Positions 8,715-17,903 of a DNA stretch of 34,859 bases are shown piece by piece; the first letter of the stretch is position 1; every line of letters begins with the position of its first letter. Origin of the DNA: Thiotrichaceae bacterium (GTDB lineage: Bacteria; Pseudomonadota; Gammaproteobacteria; Thiotrichales; Thiotrichaceae); NCBI GenBank assembly GCA_015486375.1, contig WFRR01000109.1, positions 1 through 34,859 of the forward strand, given 5' to 3'. The notes below the pieces were generated by a model, which was not told the DNA's origin, made no database searches, and saw only the letters and a list, made by a program, of their open reading frames with translations. Position numbers and translations under genes: made by a program.

Positions 8715-8791
8715 TGGCGCGTCCAGCAGGATTCGAACCTGCGACCTACGGCTTAGAAGGCCGTTGCTCTATCCAGCTGAGCTATAGACGC
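8715..8791 (-). tRNA. tRNA-Arg (anticodon UCU)
   Basis: A 77-nt cloverleaf with acceptor stem starting GCGTCTA and ending TGGACGC, encoded CCA (8715-8717), D-loop AGCTCAGCTGGATAGAGC and T-arm CAGGTTCGAATCCTG. The anticodon loop CTTCTAA gives UCU, reading AGA and AGG. Confidence 0.95.
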
Positions 8792-8818
8792 AACAACTGA
8801 TAATACAAGTTCAATTGT

Positions 8819-8895
8819 TGGTCGGGGTAGAGAGATTCGAACTCCCGACATCCTGCACCCAAAGCAGGCGCGCTACCAGACTGCGCTATACCCCG
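8819..8895 (-). tRNA. tRNA-Pro (anticodon UGG)
   Basis: A 77-nt cloverleaf with acceptor stem CGGGGTA/TACCCCG, encoded CCA (8819-8821) and T-arm GGAGTTCGAATCTC. The anticodon loop TTTGGGT gives UGG. It is the first gene of the tRNA-Pro/Arg/His/Leu-tig transcription unit. Confidence 0.96.
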
Positions 8896-8926
8896 ACATC
8901 AATTTAAACGTCTCGAACTAACGAGA

Positions 8927-8960
8927 GCGGGGATAATATCACGAAAAAAAGGCGCGTCAA
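8927..8960 (-). promoter_or_regulatory. Strong sigma70 promoter of the tRNA-tig operon
   Basis: Minus strand: -35 TTGACG (8960-8955), 16-bp spacer, -10 TATTAT (8938-8933), then CCCCGCTCTCG. The GC-rich discriminator after the -10 is typical of stable-RNA promoters repressed by ppGpp/DksA in gammaproteobacteria. The expected start is near 8926, about 30 bp before tRNA-Pro. The remaining sequence to folD (8961-9179) is very AT-rich, with no clear folD promoter. Confidence 0.8.
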
Positions 8961-9179
8961 GCTCTTTATGCTATGAAAGGTAAAATATTAGTGATATTAG
9001 GGTCAATTTAATGATAAATAATTGAATTTATATAAAAATATTTTTAGTAGTCAATTTAAATTAATAATTAAAATTTAAACTCGGTCTAAAATATTTAAAA
9101 AAATTAATCTTATCTTAAACCAACTCAGTATTTATGAGAGACTTTAAGCCTTTTAGTTTGTAATAAGGGGATAAACGCG

Positions 9180-10037
9180 ATGTCTGCCCAGATAATTGAT
9201 GGAAAAAAAATTGCTGCTGAGGTACGTGTAGAAGTTAAAAAACAAGTTACACAACGTATTGCAGCAGGAAAGCGCAGTCCTGGTTTAGCTGTTATCTTAA
9301 TTGGTGATAATCCTGCTTCGCAAGTTTATGTAAATAATAAGCAAAAAGCCTGCGATGAAGTAGGATTCTTATCACGCTCCTATCACCTACCTGCTAATAC
9401 AGAACAAAGTGCGCTCTTAGAAACGATTAAACAACTCAATGAAGATAATAATATTGATGGCATTTTAGTTCAGCTCCCGTTACCTGAACATATTGATGCT
9501 TCTGCTGTGATTGAGCATATTCACCCTAATAAAGATGTTGATGGCTTTCATCCCACTAATATTGGTAAATTAATGTTAAGAAATCCTGTATTACGTCCTT
9601 GTACTCCCTATGGAATAATGCATTTATTGGATGTTACAGGAGAGACTTATAAAGGTCGCCATGCTGTTATCGTTGGTGCATCGAATATCGTTGGTCGCCC
9701 AATGGTGATGGAATTATTATTAGCGGGTGCAACTGTAACCGTGTGTCATCGCTTTACTCGTAATACCCCTGAGTTAGTTGCAAAAGCAGATATTGTCATT
9801 GCCGCCGTCGGCAAAGTAAATTTAGTTAAAGGTGACTGGATTAAAGACGGTGCAACTGTGATTGATGTGGGTATTAATCGTTTGGACAACGGCAAACTAG
9901 CAGGTGATGTGGAATTTGACATAGCAAAACAAAAGGCGACATGGATTTCCCCTGTTCCTGGTGGGGTTGGACCGATGACGGTTGCAATGCTAATGAAAAA
10001 TACTTTAGCCGCTTGTAACTTAAATGAAGCAAGCTGA
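9180..10037 (+). CDS. folD: Bifunctional methylene-THF dehydrogenase / methenyl-THF cyclohydrolase
   Basis: A 285-residue cytoplasmic enzyme that converts 5,10-methylene-THF to 10-formyl-THF in two steps with NADP, supplying one-carbon units for purines and formyl-Met-tRNA. The catalytic YxxxK motif is Tyr50-Lys54 (VYVNNKQK). The folate-binding Gln98 (LVQLPLP) and Asp121 (KDVDGFHP) match E. coli numbering. The Rossmann segment [13 protein letters not shown] binds NADP, and PGGVGPMT lies near the C-terminus. The ATG has AAGGGG 9 nt upstream. It stands alone, divergent from the tRNA operon, and ends in a shared terminator with the convergent stress-protein gene. Confidence 0.98.
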   Translation: MSAQIIDGKKIAAEVRVEVKKQVTQRIAAGKRSPGLAVILIGDNPASQVYVNNKQKACDEVGFLSRSYHLPANTEQSALLETIKQLNEDNNIDGILVQLPLPEHIDASAVIEHIHPNKDVDGFHPTNIGKLMLRNPVLRPCTPYGIMHLLDVTGETYKGRHAVIVGASNIVGRPMVMELLLAGATVTVCHRFTRNTPELVAKADIVIAAVGKVNLVKGDWIKDGATVIDVGINRLDNGKLAGDVEFDIAKQKATWISPVPGGVGPMTVAMLMKNTLAACNLNEAS

Positions 10038-10047
10038 ATTTTGATGG

Positions 10048-10080
10048 ATAGCCATAGTTACTCTATGGTTATTCATTTTT
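10048..10080. terminator. Terminator between convergent folD and usp genes
   Basis: ATAGCCATAG (10048-10057) pairs with CTATGGTTAT (10063-10072), a 10-bp stem with one G-T pair and a 5-nt loop, followed by ATTTTT for the folD direction. It lies 10 bp past the folD stop. Confidence 0.75.
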
Positions 10081-10110
10081 AGCTGCTTTCTAAATGACTA
10101 ATGCTTGATA

Positions 10111-10983
10111 TTACTCACTAAAACCATCAGGCTTAACAATTAAAATCGAGCAATCTACATTAGCAATAACCCGTTCTGCTAAATTTCCAACAAAGAAACC
10201 CATAATTCCTGTTCGAGATGCCATTCCCATCACTAATAAATCAATATCGTGTTTTTTAACTGAAAAGTCGATGGTACTCGCGGGATCTCCTGTGCCAATA
10301 TGTAAACGTGGAAAAGGTATCTCTACATTTTGCTTCAGTGACACTTCAGATAGGATTTTCTTAGCTTCCATTTTGGGGTTTTGACCATCTTGTGCAGGCA
10401 TTTTAGAAGGGATAATGGAGAGCGCATGGAGTTCACCTTCATCTGCTTCAGACAGAGCTAATGCTTCGGTAATCACTTTATTATTGATAATTTCTGCGTC
10501 CTGAGAAATATCAACACTCGCCATAATACGTTTATATTGCTGTGGATGATCAGGCTGCACAGCCAGTACGGGGATAGGGGCTCTTCTTAATACCGCTGTT
10601 GCCGTACTACCAAATAACTTTTCTTTTAGCGTCTTGTTAGGTCGTGTACCAATAATAATCAAATCATGTTGATGTTGACTGGAATATTGCACAATCACTT
10701 CACAAGGATTACCAATTTCAACATGATTATGAATATTGTAGGTATCATATTGAAGTGATAATTTTTCTAAGGAAATTCTGCGATTAAGCACGATTTTATC
10801 TAATCGCTCTTGTGGGGACATCGCTGAAATTTCTAATTGTTCATTACTCGATAGGGGTGGAATAACAGAGAGAAAGGTGATCTTTGAGTTATACAGTCTT
10901 GCTAATGTTAGCGCGTGATTGATTTCCGCCTGTTCAGGCGTTTCAAAGCTCAATGCTACCAGTATATTATTGATTTGATTCAT
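10111..10983 (-). CDS. Tandem-domain universal stress protein (UspE-like)
   Basis: 290 residues made of two Usp domains (about 1-145 and 150-290). Each keeps an ATP-binding type loop: IIIGTRPNK with FGST at 109-127, and VMGMASRTGIMGFFVGN at 251-267. Family members are cytoplasmic stress-survival proteins, and tandem forms resemble E. coli UspE; the precise role here is unknown. The ATG at 10983 has GAGGC 9 nt upstream. The gene follows dacB by 46 bp on the same strand, so joint transcription is possible, and it ends at the terminator shared with folD. Confidence 0.9.
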   Translation of the reverse strand: MNQINNILVALSFETPEQAEINHALTLARLYNSKITFLSVIPPLSSNEQLEISAMSPQERLDKIVLNRRISLEKLSLQYDTYNIHNHVEIGNPCEVIVQYSSQHQHDLIIIGTRPNKTLKEKLFGSTATAVLRRAPIPVLAVQPDHPQQYKRIMASVDISQDAEIINNKVITEALALSEADEGELHALSIIPSKMPAQDGQNPKMEAKKILSEVSLKQNVEIPFPRLHIGTGDPASTIDFSVKKHDIDLLVMGMASRTGIMGFFVGNLAERVIANVDCSILIVKPDGFSE

Positions 10984-11029
10984 GCTGTTTAGCCTCTTCG
11001 TTGCTTTAGTAAATTTTAATTATGATCAT

Positions 11030-12661
11030 CTAGTGAGAATATACCCACTTAATGACTTCATCATGTGTTGCTCGACCACGACTTCTTGCTTTCGGGTCAT
11101 TATGTAAAATAGAAACAACATAGGTCTGTCCATTACGCGCACGCACATAACCTGCGATACCACGGACATCTTTTAATGAACCTGTTTTAAATTGTCCACG
11201 CCCTCTCAAAGCAGTATTTTTCATGCGTCTTTTTAACGTACCATCTACACCCATAATAGCTAAAGAGCGAATAAAATCATTGCGATAAGGGCTTTGGTAT
11301 GCATCCACTAATAACTGTCCCATATGGCGCGCACTAATTTTTGCAGTACGACTGAGACCTGAACCATTATCTATCTGTAACTCGGGAAAATTTAAGCCTC
11401 GGCTGTTTAACCATGCTCGTACTGCTTGTTTGCCTTTAGCTGTTGTACCCGATGCGCCGTATTGTTTCGCTGCAATAGAAAGTAATAACTGTCGTGCCAT
11501 CACATTATTGCTTTTCTTATTAATGGTCGGTAATACATCACGAAGAGGTTTGGAGTGATAAGTATACAAGAGTTGAGCATGACTCGGTACTTTACGCTGT
11601 GCAAAGCCTCCCTTGATTGATCCACCCATTTTACCTACCCATGTTCTCCAAATACTCGCAAATAGCATATTGGCAGGGTCAGAGACCACTTTAAAATATT
11701 TTCTTTGTCCACAACGGCGCGAGTAACTCCCTGTAAACTTTACGGTAACACTACGTCCTTGTGGAATGATCTGCATTCTAGGACTGGCATTGCTTCCTCG
11801 GCAAGGGCGGTTATTCGCTTGAATATTATTAATAATTTTAACGTTGCGTGAAGGCGTTGGACATGATACTGAAATTTGCTTACCTTTCGGTTGTATAACA
11901 AAACAACTCACTCGTTCATTGAATAGCAAAGCGTCAGGTACAGCGTTGTAAGGCTTATAAGCCTGCCCATCGAAGGCCCCTGCATTTTGGCGTAAAACAG
12001 AAAAATAGCTATTATCAAAAACTAAATTACCTTCAATATTACGAATACCTTTACTACGAATCGCACTCAGTATTTGTTGTAAATCCTTAGGTTTAAAGTC
12101 AGGGTAACCATAACCTTTAATAATTAAATCCCCTCGAAGCGTATTCGCGCTGATAGAACCTGTTGTATAGACTTCAATTGGCCAACGGTAATCCGCGCCT
12201 AAAATACCTAAAGCCGCATAGCTAGTTACCGCTTTCATGACGGATGCAGGGTTACGAGAGCGGTTTTCTTGGAAGGTCAATAGTGGATTAGGATTATTAA
12301 CCGCTTGAATATAGACGCTTATCCCTGCTGTACTGATTCCTTGAGCACGTAAAGCAGATAATACTTGTGTCGGTAAGCGTGTTATTTTTCCTGTTTGTGA
12401 GCTGGTATTCGCTTTTGCAAAGGTACTCTTTGTAGACTGGCTAACATAGATCTGAGAGTGGTTTGTATCAATACTTTTAGTCTTATCTGTTGGGCGGTTT
12501 TCTTGGTGAGTCGCTTGACTTTTAATGCTATTTTTTGCAGGTATCGGGCTTTTACTCAGCGGAAGACTACGCGTATTCGGCTCAGCTTCAGGAATGCTAT
12601 TTGAGCTACAAGAGCTAATAAAAAGAAATGCAAGTGGTGCGATAAAGTGCCAATATTTCAT
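11030..12661 (-). CDS. dacB: PBP4-type D-Ala-D-Ala carboxypeptidase/endopeptidase, predicted lipoprotein
   Basis: 543 residues of the peptidase S13 family, which trims D-Ala from peptidoglycan stem peptides and cuts cross-links in the periplasm. The penicillin-binding motifs are Ser140-Val-Met-Lys143, Ser384-Asn-Asn386 and Lys492-Thr-Gly494. The start chosen is the ATG at 12661, giving MKYWHFIAPLAFLFISSC. This is a signal peptide ending in a lipobox (ISSC, Cys18), so membrane lipidation is likely; E. coli PBP4 is soluble. A longer frame from TTG 12721 or ATG 12715 would add 18-20 charged residues before the signal. No strong ribosome site decides between them. A ~90-residue Ser/Thr/Lys-rich linker separates the lipobox from the enzyme domain. 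Confidence 0.92.
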   Translation of the reverse strand: MKYWHFIAPLAFLFISSCSSNSIPEAEPNTRSLPLSKSPIPAKNSIKSQATHQENRPTDKTKSIDTNHSQIYVSQSTKSTFAKANTSSQTGKITRLPTQVLSALRAQGISTAGISVYIQAVNNPNPLLTFQENRSRNPASVMKAVTSYAALGILGADYRWPIEVYTTGSISANTLRGDLIIKGYGYPDFKPKDLQQILSAIRSKGIRNIEGNLVFDNSYFSVLRQNAGAFDGQAYKPYNAVPDALLFNERVSCFVIQPKGKQISVSCPTPSRNVKIINNIQANNRPCRGSNASPRMQIIPQGRSVTVKFTGSYSRRCGQRKYFKVVSDPANMLFASIWRTWVGKMGGSIKGGFAQRKVPSHAQLLYTYHSKPLRDVLPTINKKSNNVMARQLLLSIAAKQYGASGTTAKGKQAVRAWLNSRGLNFPELQIDNGSGLSRTAKISARHMGQLLVDAYQSPYRNDFIRSLAIMGVDGTLKRRMKNTALRGRGQFKTGSLKDVRGIAGYVRARNGQTYVVSILHNDPKARSRGRATHDEVIKWVYSH

Positions 12662-12747
12662 AAAATGTATACTTAGATAGTTTAAGTTTTGCCTACGACT
12701 TAGACTAGCAATCATTGACAAAGATGCAAGTCGTTGATTGAATTTTT

Positions 12748-12927
12748 TTAGGTTTTAAATGAAGTTTTTGTACTCACACCCTCTATGAATGTACCAATGA
12801 CTGCCCCGACGATACCGATTATAATGTCTCCAATCAATCCAAAACCACTGCCTCGCATTAATGTTCCTGCTAACCAACCTGCTACAGCACCAATTGCTAA
12901 CATAATAACAACTTCCATAATGCCCAT
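12748..12927 (-). CDS. Short GlsB/YeaQ/YmgE-family membrane protein
   Basis: 59 residues from the ATG at 12927, chosen because GAGAGG lies 8 nt upstream. Two hydrophobic glycine-rich segments are visible, VVIMLAIGAVAGWLAG and LIGDIIIGIVGAVIGTF. The GWLAG, the R-G-S-G-F-G turn and GDIIIGIVGAVIG are signatures of the transglycosylase-associated/GlsB family of small inner-membrane stress proteins. Family members usually have 80 or more residues and a third hydrophobic segment. Here the protein ends early with the polar tail GVSTKTSFKT, so it may be C-terminally truncated. It lies upstream of dacB on the same strand. Biochemical function is not established for the family. Confidence 0.8.
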   Translation of the reverse strand: MGIMEVVIMLAIGAVAGWLAGTLMRGSGFGLIGDIIIGIVGAVIGTFIEGVSTKTSFKT

Positions 12928-12980
12928 AAAATATCCTCTCATTTGACATATTGATGTAATAAATGAGCATTCAGAAAAAT

Positions 12981-13009
12981 TGTATACATTAAGCAATTAA
13001 TATTACCAA
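12981..13009 (-). promoter_or_regulatory. Probable sigma70 promoter of the GlsB-family gene
   Basis: Minus strand: -35 TTGGTA (13009-13004), 17-bp spacer, -10 TATACA (12986-12981), 54 bp upstream of the ATG at 12927. Both hexamers are moderate matches. It could also serve dacB. Confidence 0.45.
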
Positions 13010-13334
13010 ACACCCAATTTAAGTATAGGATATAAAAGGATAAATTTTATTATTTTAGTCGCTTTGATAACTTTTTAGTCCAGTTTTTATATAGGTTTAT
13101 TTTAATGTATTTTTATCTTAATTTTTTACATAAATAATTATCATTAATTTTTTTTATGGGAGGATTTAAATATTCTTTATATCCCACTGGATAGGGTTGT
13201 GGTTTGGGGTCAAATCAATGTATATTGACGCAGGTGTTTATTCGGTACTCAAATTTTTTAGGGGCTAGAAAACAAAGGTTTAGTCAATCTTTGACCTTAA
13301 CCTTAATTTTATCACTATGATCTGGAGATAAATT
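13010..13334 (+). promoter_or_regulatory. Upstream and leader region of the nuo operon
   Basis: About 325 bp without a gene. 13010-13190 is extremely AT-rich. The complex I promoter should lie here, but no -35/-10 pair is convincing: TTGACG at 13225 lacks a good -10, and TTGTGG with TATATT (18-bp spacing, near 13197-13226) is only fair. The outstanding element is a nested palindrome at 13275-13304. GGAG, 8 nt before the nuoA ATG, is a good ribosome site. Confidence 0.5.
13275..13304. promoter_or_regulatory. Nested inverted repeat in the nuo leader
   Basis: Outer arms AAGGTT (13275-13280) and AACCTT (13299-13304) and inner arms GTCAA (13283-13287) and TTGAC (13291-13295) are perfect inverted repeats around TCT. 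It ends 30 bp before nuoA. It could be a dimeric regulator site or an RNA hairpin in the leader. Confidence 0.5.
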
Positions 13335-13691
13335 ATGCTTGAAGCGTATCTTCCAATACTCGTTTTTTTGGGAGTTGGATTTGTATTAGCAACAGTGCTA
13401 CTGGTGCTAGGTTTGCTATTGGGACCCAACCGCTCTTATCCAGAAAAAGATTCGCCTTTCGAGTGTGGCTTTGCAGCGTTTGAAGATTCACGCATCAAGT
13501 TCGATGTGCGATATTACTTAGTTGCCATATTGTTTATTATTTTTGATCTTGAAATTGCCTTTCTTTTTCCTTGGGCAATTGTCCTCGATAAAATTGGTGT
13601 ATTTGGCTTGGTTTCAATGGGTATTTTTCTAGGAATTCTAATTCTGGGCTTTATTTATGAATGGAAAAAAGGAGCATTAGAATGGGAATAG
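13335..13691 (+). CDS. nuoA: NADH-quinone oxidoreductase subunit A
   Basis: 118-residue membrane subunit of complex I, first gene of the nuo operon. It has three predicted transmembrane segments: about 7-30, 61-83 ([20 protein letters not shown], with the conserved acidic residues) and 87-110. The loop [11 protein letters not shown] between the first two contains the conserved cysteine near the quinone cavity. Its 3' end overlaps nuoB by 10 bp, a sign of translational coupling. Confidence 0.98.
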   Translation: MLEAYLPILVFLGVGFVLATVLLVLGLLLGPNRSYPEKDSPFECGFAAFEDSRIKFDVRYYLVAILFIIFDLEIAFLFPWAIVLDKIGVFGLVSMGIFLGILILGFIYEWKKGALEWE

Positions 13692-14170
13692 AAGGAAAAA
13701 TGAAGCAAGGCTTCATGACAACTAAATTAGATGGTTTAATTAATTGGGCGCGAACAGGCTCAATGTGGCCAATGACTTTTGGTCTAGCTTGTTGCGCAGT
13801 AGAAATGATGCAGGCAGGGGCAGCCCGTTACGACTTAGATCGTTTTGGTATTGTGTTTCGCCCGAGTCCCCGTCAATCCGATGTCTTAATTGTCGCAGGA
13901 ACACTGACCAATAAAATGGCACCTGCAATTCGCAAAGTTTATGATCAAATGGCAGAACCACGCTGGGTTATTTCGATGGGTTCTTGTGCTAATGGTGGTG
14001 GTTATTACCATTATTCCTATGCTGTCGTGCGCGGCTGTGATCGTGTAATTCCTGTTGATATTTACGTACCAGGTTGTCCGCCAACGGCTGAGGCATTGCT
14101 ATATGGCATTATTCAGCTGCAAAATAAAATTAAACGCACTAATACGATTGCCCGTGTAGAGACAGCATGA
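13682..14170 (+). CDS. nuoB: NADH-quinone oxidoreductase subunit B
   Basis: 162-residue peripheral-arm subunit that binds the terminal 4Fe-4S cluster N2, which passes electrons to quinone. The ligands are Cys37, Cys38, Cys102 and Cys132 ([24 protein letters not shown]). The start is the ATG at 13682 because GGAG lies 8 nt upstream; an in-frame ATG at 13661 would lengthen the overlap with nuoA to 31 bp. It overlaps nuoC by 4 bp. Confidence 0.97.
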   Translation: MGIEGKMKQGFMTTKLDGLINWARTGSMWPMTFGLACCAVEMMQAGAARYDLDRFGIVFRPSPRQSDVLIVAGTLTNKMAPAIRKVYDQMAEPRWVISMGSCANGGGYYHYSYAVVRGCDRVIPVDIYVPGCPPTAEALLYGIIQLQNKIKRTNTIARVETA

Positions 14171-14871
14171 TTAATACAATAAGCGCATTACAACAACACC
14201 TGAATGAACGCTTAGGTGCAAAAATACAGCGGTCAAAAATTGCCTTTGATGAGTTAACCATTGAGGTCAAGGCGACCTATTTTTTAGATGTCGCCGCACA
14301 ATTACGCGATAATCCTCTCGTTCCTTTTGACCAATTGATTGATCTATGTGGTGTAGATTATTTAGGCTACGGTGATGTTGAGTGGGAAACTAAAACAGAA
14401 AGTTTTTCCCGAGGGGTTAGTGAAAATAGTTCAGCCCGTTTTGACTTTGACAGAACCTCAGGAAGCGTAGACTACGATGGTAAACGCTTCGCTGTCGTTG
14501 TACACCTGCTTTCCATTCCAAATAACTTACGTCTGCGTCTAATCACATTTTGTGAAGATAATGACTTCCCTAATGTAGATACATTAGTCAATGTATGGAG
14601 TTCTGCCAACTGGTATGAACGAGAAGCTTTTGATCTCTATGGAATCTTATTTAACGATCATCCTGATTTACGTCGTATTTTGACTGACTATGGTTTTGTA
14701 GGTCATCCTTTCCGTAAAGATTTCCCCTTAATCGGACATGTTGAAATGCGTTATGACGAAGACAAACAACGGGTTGTATATGAACCTGTCACGATTGAAC
14801 CGCGTGTATTAACACCAAGAATTATTCGTGATGATCAACGTTTTAGTGCCGCTGATGAGGTGAGTGAATAA
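14167..14871 (+). CDS. nuoC: NADH-quinone oxidoreductase subunit C
   Basis: 234-residue subunit of the complex I peripheral arm that supports assembly near NuoD and NuoB. The 30-kDa family signature appears as [26 protein letters not shown] (in part), followed by [10 protein letters not shown]. It is a separate gene here, whereas E. coli has a fused nuoCD. A ~35-residue stretch at about 78-108 (around SFSRGVSEN) lengthens the central region relative to shorter homologues. It overlaps nuoD by one base (TAATG). Confidence 0.97.
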   Translation: MINTISALQQHLNERLGAKIQRSKIAFDELTIEVKATYFLDVAAQLRDNPLVPFDQLIDLCGVDYLGYGDVEWETKTESFSRGVSENSSARFDFDRTSGSVDYDGKRFAVVVHLLSIPNNLRLRLITFCEDNDFPNVDTLVNVWSSANWYEREAFDLYGILFNDHPDLRRILTDYGFVGHPFRKDFPLIGHVEMRYDEDKQRVVYEPVTIEPRVLTPRIIRDDQRFSAADEVSE

Positions 14872-16124
14872 TGCCTGAAATTCGTAATTTCACCCTAAAT
14901 TTTGGTCCAGCCCACCCTGCGGCACATGGCGTATTGCGGCTTATCCTCGAAATGGATGGCGAAGTCATTCAACGTGCTGATCCACATATCGGCTTATTAC
15001 ATCGGGGTACAGAAAAGTTAGCTGAATCGAAGATCTATAGCCAAAGTATTGGTTACATGGATCGACTCGATTATGTTTCTATGATGTGTAATGAACATGG
15101 TTATATTCTCGCTATTGAGAAAATGCTGGGTATTCAAGCTCCGATTCGAGCCCAATATATTCGTACCATGTTTGATGAAGTGACTCGCATCTTAAATCAT
15201 CTACTCTGGATTGGCGCACATGCACTGGATGTTGGTGCAATGACCATGTTCCTATATGCCTTCCGTGAGCGTGAAGACTTAATGGATGTTTATGAAGCGG
15301 TTTCAGGCGCGCGTTTACATGCCAGCTACTACCGCGTCGGTGGTGTCTATCGTGACTTACCTGATGAGATGCCTAAGTATGAACAAAATCGCTGGAATAA
15401 CGCAGCTGATGTTAAACGCCTAAACGGTGATCGTGAAGGTTCACTCTTAGATTTCTTAGAAAGTTTCACTCAGCGTTTTCCCAACTATGTTGATGAGTAT
15501 GAAACGCTATTAACGGATAATCGTATTTGGAAACAGCGTTTAGTTGATATTGGTGTTGTTTCTCCTGAACGGGCCAAACAGTTAGGTTTTACAGGTGCGA
15601 TGCTACGTGGCTCAGGGGTGGAGTGGGATTTACGCAAAAAGCAACCCTACGCAGCCTATGATCGCGTTAAGTTTGATATTCCTATCGGTACAAATGGCGA
15701 TAGTTATGACCGCTATTTGGTCCGTATCGAAGAAATGCGCCAATCCAATCAAATTATCAAACAGTGTATTGATTGGTTGCGTAAAAATCCCGGTGATGTC
15801 AGCTTAGATGATCATAAAGTCACGATGCCAAAGCGTGATAGTGTCAAAGGTGATATGGAATCCTTAATTCATCACTTTAAATTAGTCACAGAAGGTTTCT
15901 GTTTACCTGAAGGTGAAGCTTACGCCGCAATAGAACATCCTAAAGGTGAGTTTGGTTGCTATATTGTTTCGGATGGTGCTAATAAGCCTTTCCGCTTAAA
16001 AATTCGCGCCCCTGGTTTTGCACATGTTTCTGCAATGGATGAAATGACCAAAGGACACATGTTAGCTGATGTTGTCACCATTATTGGTACCCAAGATATT
16101 GTATTCGGAGAGGTAGATCGCTAA
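14871..16124 (+). CDS. nuoD: NADH-quinone oxidoreductase subunit D
   Basis: 417-residue 49-kDa subunit that forms the quinone-binding site with NuoB. Typical segments include [14 protein letters not shown] near the N-terminus, [12 protein letters not shown] (49-60), [11 protein letters not shown], and the C-terminal [18 protein letters not shown] ending expected of the family. It carries no Fe-S cluster itself and is related to NiFe hydrogenase large subunits without the metal-binding cysteines. It overlaps nuoE by one base. Confidence 0.98.
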   Translation: MPEIRNFTLNFGPAHPAAHGVLRLILEMDGEVIQRADPHIGLLHRGTEKLAESKIYSQSIGYMDRLDYVSMMCNEHGYILAIEKMLGIQAPIRAQYIRTMFDEVTRILNHLLWIGAHALDVGAMTMFLYAFREREDLMDVYEAVSGARLHASYYRVGGVYRDLPDEMPKYEQNRWNNAADVKRLNGDREGSLLDFLESFTQRFPNYVDEYETLLTDNRIWKQRLVDIGVVSPERAKQLGFTGAMLRGSGVEWDLRKKQPYAAYDRVKFDIPIGTNGDSYDRYLVRIEEMRQSNQIIKQCIDWLRKNPGDVSLDDHKVTMPKRDSVKGDMESLIHHFKLVTEGFCLPEGEAYAAIEHPKGEFGCYIVSDGANKPFRLKIRAPGFAHVSAMDEMTKGHMLADVVTIIGTQDIVFGEVDR

Positions 16125-16612
16125 TGACGAGTATTTTAAGTCAGCATGAACGGGAAGAAATTGACTATTGGTTAGCCCGTTACCCTGAAGATCAACGTCA
16201 ATCCGCTTTATTAGGCGCATTACGCGCTGTAATGCATCACGATAAATATATCTCTGGTGAAAAAGTAGCTGCGGTTGCTGAGTACCTAGACATACCTAAA
16301 ATTGCTGTATATGAAGTTGCTAGTTTTTATTCCATGTTTGAATTGGATAAAAAATCAGCGGCACGACACAGTATCTCAGTTTGTACCAATGTTTCTTGTA
16401 TGTTGCGCGGCTCTGATGATGTTATTGCTTATATTGAGAATAAGATTGGTGTTAAAGAAGGCGAAACAACCAGTGATGGTAAATTCTACTTTAAGCGTGA
16501 AGAAGAATGTTTAGCTGCTTGTGTCGGCGCACCCATGATGCAAGTTGATCATGTTTATTATGAAAATCTTGACAATGAAAAAATTGATAAGATTTTGGAC
16601 GGGTTGGAGTAA
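16124..16612 (+). CDS. nuoE: NADH-quinone oxidoreductase subunit E
   Basis: 162-residue 24-kDa subunit of the NADH dehydrogenase module. A thioredoxin-like fold binds the 2Fe-2S cluster N1a through Cys87, Cys92, Cys129 and Cys133 (SVCTNVSC and EECLAACV). It follows nuoD with a one-base overlap and lies 5 bp before nuoF. Confidence 0.98.
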   Translation: MTSILSQHEREEIDYWLARYPEDQRQSALLGALRAVMHHDKYISGEKVAAVAEYLDIPKIAVYEVASFYSMFELDKKSAARHSISVCTNVSCMLRGSDDVIAYIENKIGVKEGETTSDGKFYFKREEECLAACVGAPMMQVDHVYYENLDNEKIDKILDGLE

Positions 16613-16617
16613 AGATA

Positions 16618-17898
16618 ATGGCAAATCAAATTTGTTTTAATACCCGTCAGTTTGGGGATAAGTCACACCATTTAGAAAGCTATTTAGAAATGGGTGGCTA
16701 TCAAGCTTGGAATAAAATCATTTCTGAACAAAGCGATCCAAGTGACATTATTGATGAGGTAAAAGCATCAGGTTTACGTGGACGCGGCGGTGCAGGTTTT
16801 CCAACAGGTTTAAAGTGGAGCTTTATGCCTCGCAAAATGCCCGGTGATAAATATATCGTCTGTAACTCAGATGAATCCGAACCAGGTACCTGTAAAGATC
16901 GTGATATTTTACTGTATAACCCTCATTCACTTGTAGAAGGAATGGCAATCGCTGCTTATACCATCGGTGCAAAAGTGGGTTATAACTATATGCGCGGTGA
17001 ATTCTTAGACTTGCCATCACAACGTTTTGAACAAGCCGTCAAAGAAGCCTATGAACAAGGTCTACTGGGTAAAAATATTTTAGGCAGTGGCATTGATTTT
17101 GATTTATATGGTTCTTTAGGTGCAGGTGCTTATATCTGTGGTGAAGAAACCGCGTTACTAGAATCATTAGAAGGTAAAAAAGGGCAACCCCGTTTTAAAC
17201 CGCCTTTCCCTGCGAGTTATGGTTTATATGGTCGCCCGACAACCATTAATAATACAGAAACACTCTCTTCTATCCCGATTATTATGCGTAAAGGTGGAAA
17301 GTGGTTTAATGATTTAGGCGTTGAAGGTTCAGGCGGTGAGAAATTATTTTCTATGTCAGGACATCTCAATAACCCCGGTAATTTTGAAATTCCAATGGGA
17401 ACACCTTTTTCTGAATTGCTGGAAATGGCAGGTGGAGTACTGAATGGTCGCAAGCTTAAAGCTGTGATTCCTGGTGGCTCATCGGTTCCCATTGTACCGG
17501 GCGATGTCATGATGGGGCTAACCATGGATTACGATACTATCCAGAAAGCAGGTTCTTATCTGGGTTCTGGTGCAGTCATGATTATTGATGACAGTACTGA
17601 TATGGTAAAACTATTACGCCGTATTTCGCGTTTTTATCATTCTGAATCTTGTGGGCAATGTACTCCCTGCCGTGAAGGTACAGGTTGGTTATACCGTATG
17701 CTAACGCGTATGGTAGAAGGTAAAGGTCAACCAGAAGATATTGACCGTTTAGATGATGTTGCCCGTAAAATTGAAGGGCGCACGATTTGTGCTTTAGGTG
17801 AAGCTGCCGCGATGCCTGTTTGGAGCTTTATCAAACATTATCGTGAAGAGTTTGAATATTACGTCGAACATGGACGTAGCATGGTTGAAGGAGCATAG
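16618..17898 (+). CDS. nuoF: NADH-quinone oxidoreductase subunit F (NADH/FMN binding)
   Basis: 426-residue 51-kDa subunit that oxidises [18 protein letters not shown] (54-67) is the NADH/FMN glycine-rich loop, and [16 protein letters not shown] (168-183) is the FMN-binding part. Cluster N3 is bound by Cys345, Cys348, Cys351 (SCGQCTPC) and Cys391 (TICALG). All ligands are present, so the subunit should be active. It is followed by nuoG after 5 bp. Confidence 0.98.
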   Translation: MANQICFNTRQFGDKSHHLESYLEMGGYQAWNKIISEQSDPSDIIDEVKASGLRGRGGAGFPTGLKWSFMPRKMPGDKYIVCNSDESEPGTCKDRDILLYNPHSLVEGMAIAAYTIGAKVGYNYMRGEFLDLPSQRFEQAVKEAYEQGLLGKNILGSGIDFDLYGSLGAGAYICGEETALLESLEGKKGQPRFKPPFPASYGLYGRPTTINNTETLSSIPIIMRKGGKWFNDLGVEGSGGEKLFSMSGHLNNPGNFEIPMGTPFSELLEMAGGVLNGRKLKAVIPGGSSVPIVPGDVMMGLTMDYDTIQKAGSYLGSGAVMIIDDSTDMVKLLRRISRFYHSESCGQCTPCREGTGWLYRMLTRMVEGKGQPEDIDRLDDVARKIEGRTICALGEAAAMPVWSFIKHYREEFEYYVEHGRSMVEGA

Positions 17899-17903
17899 AT
17901 AAG

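Noticed and set aside
13225-13253. TTGACG as the -35 of a nuo promoter
   Set aside because: No acceptable -10 hexamer occurs at 15-19 bp spacing, so the promoter was left unassigned.
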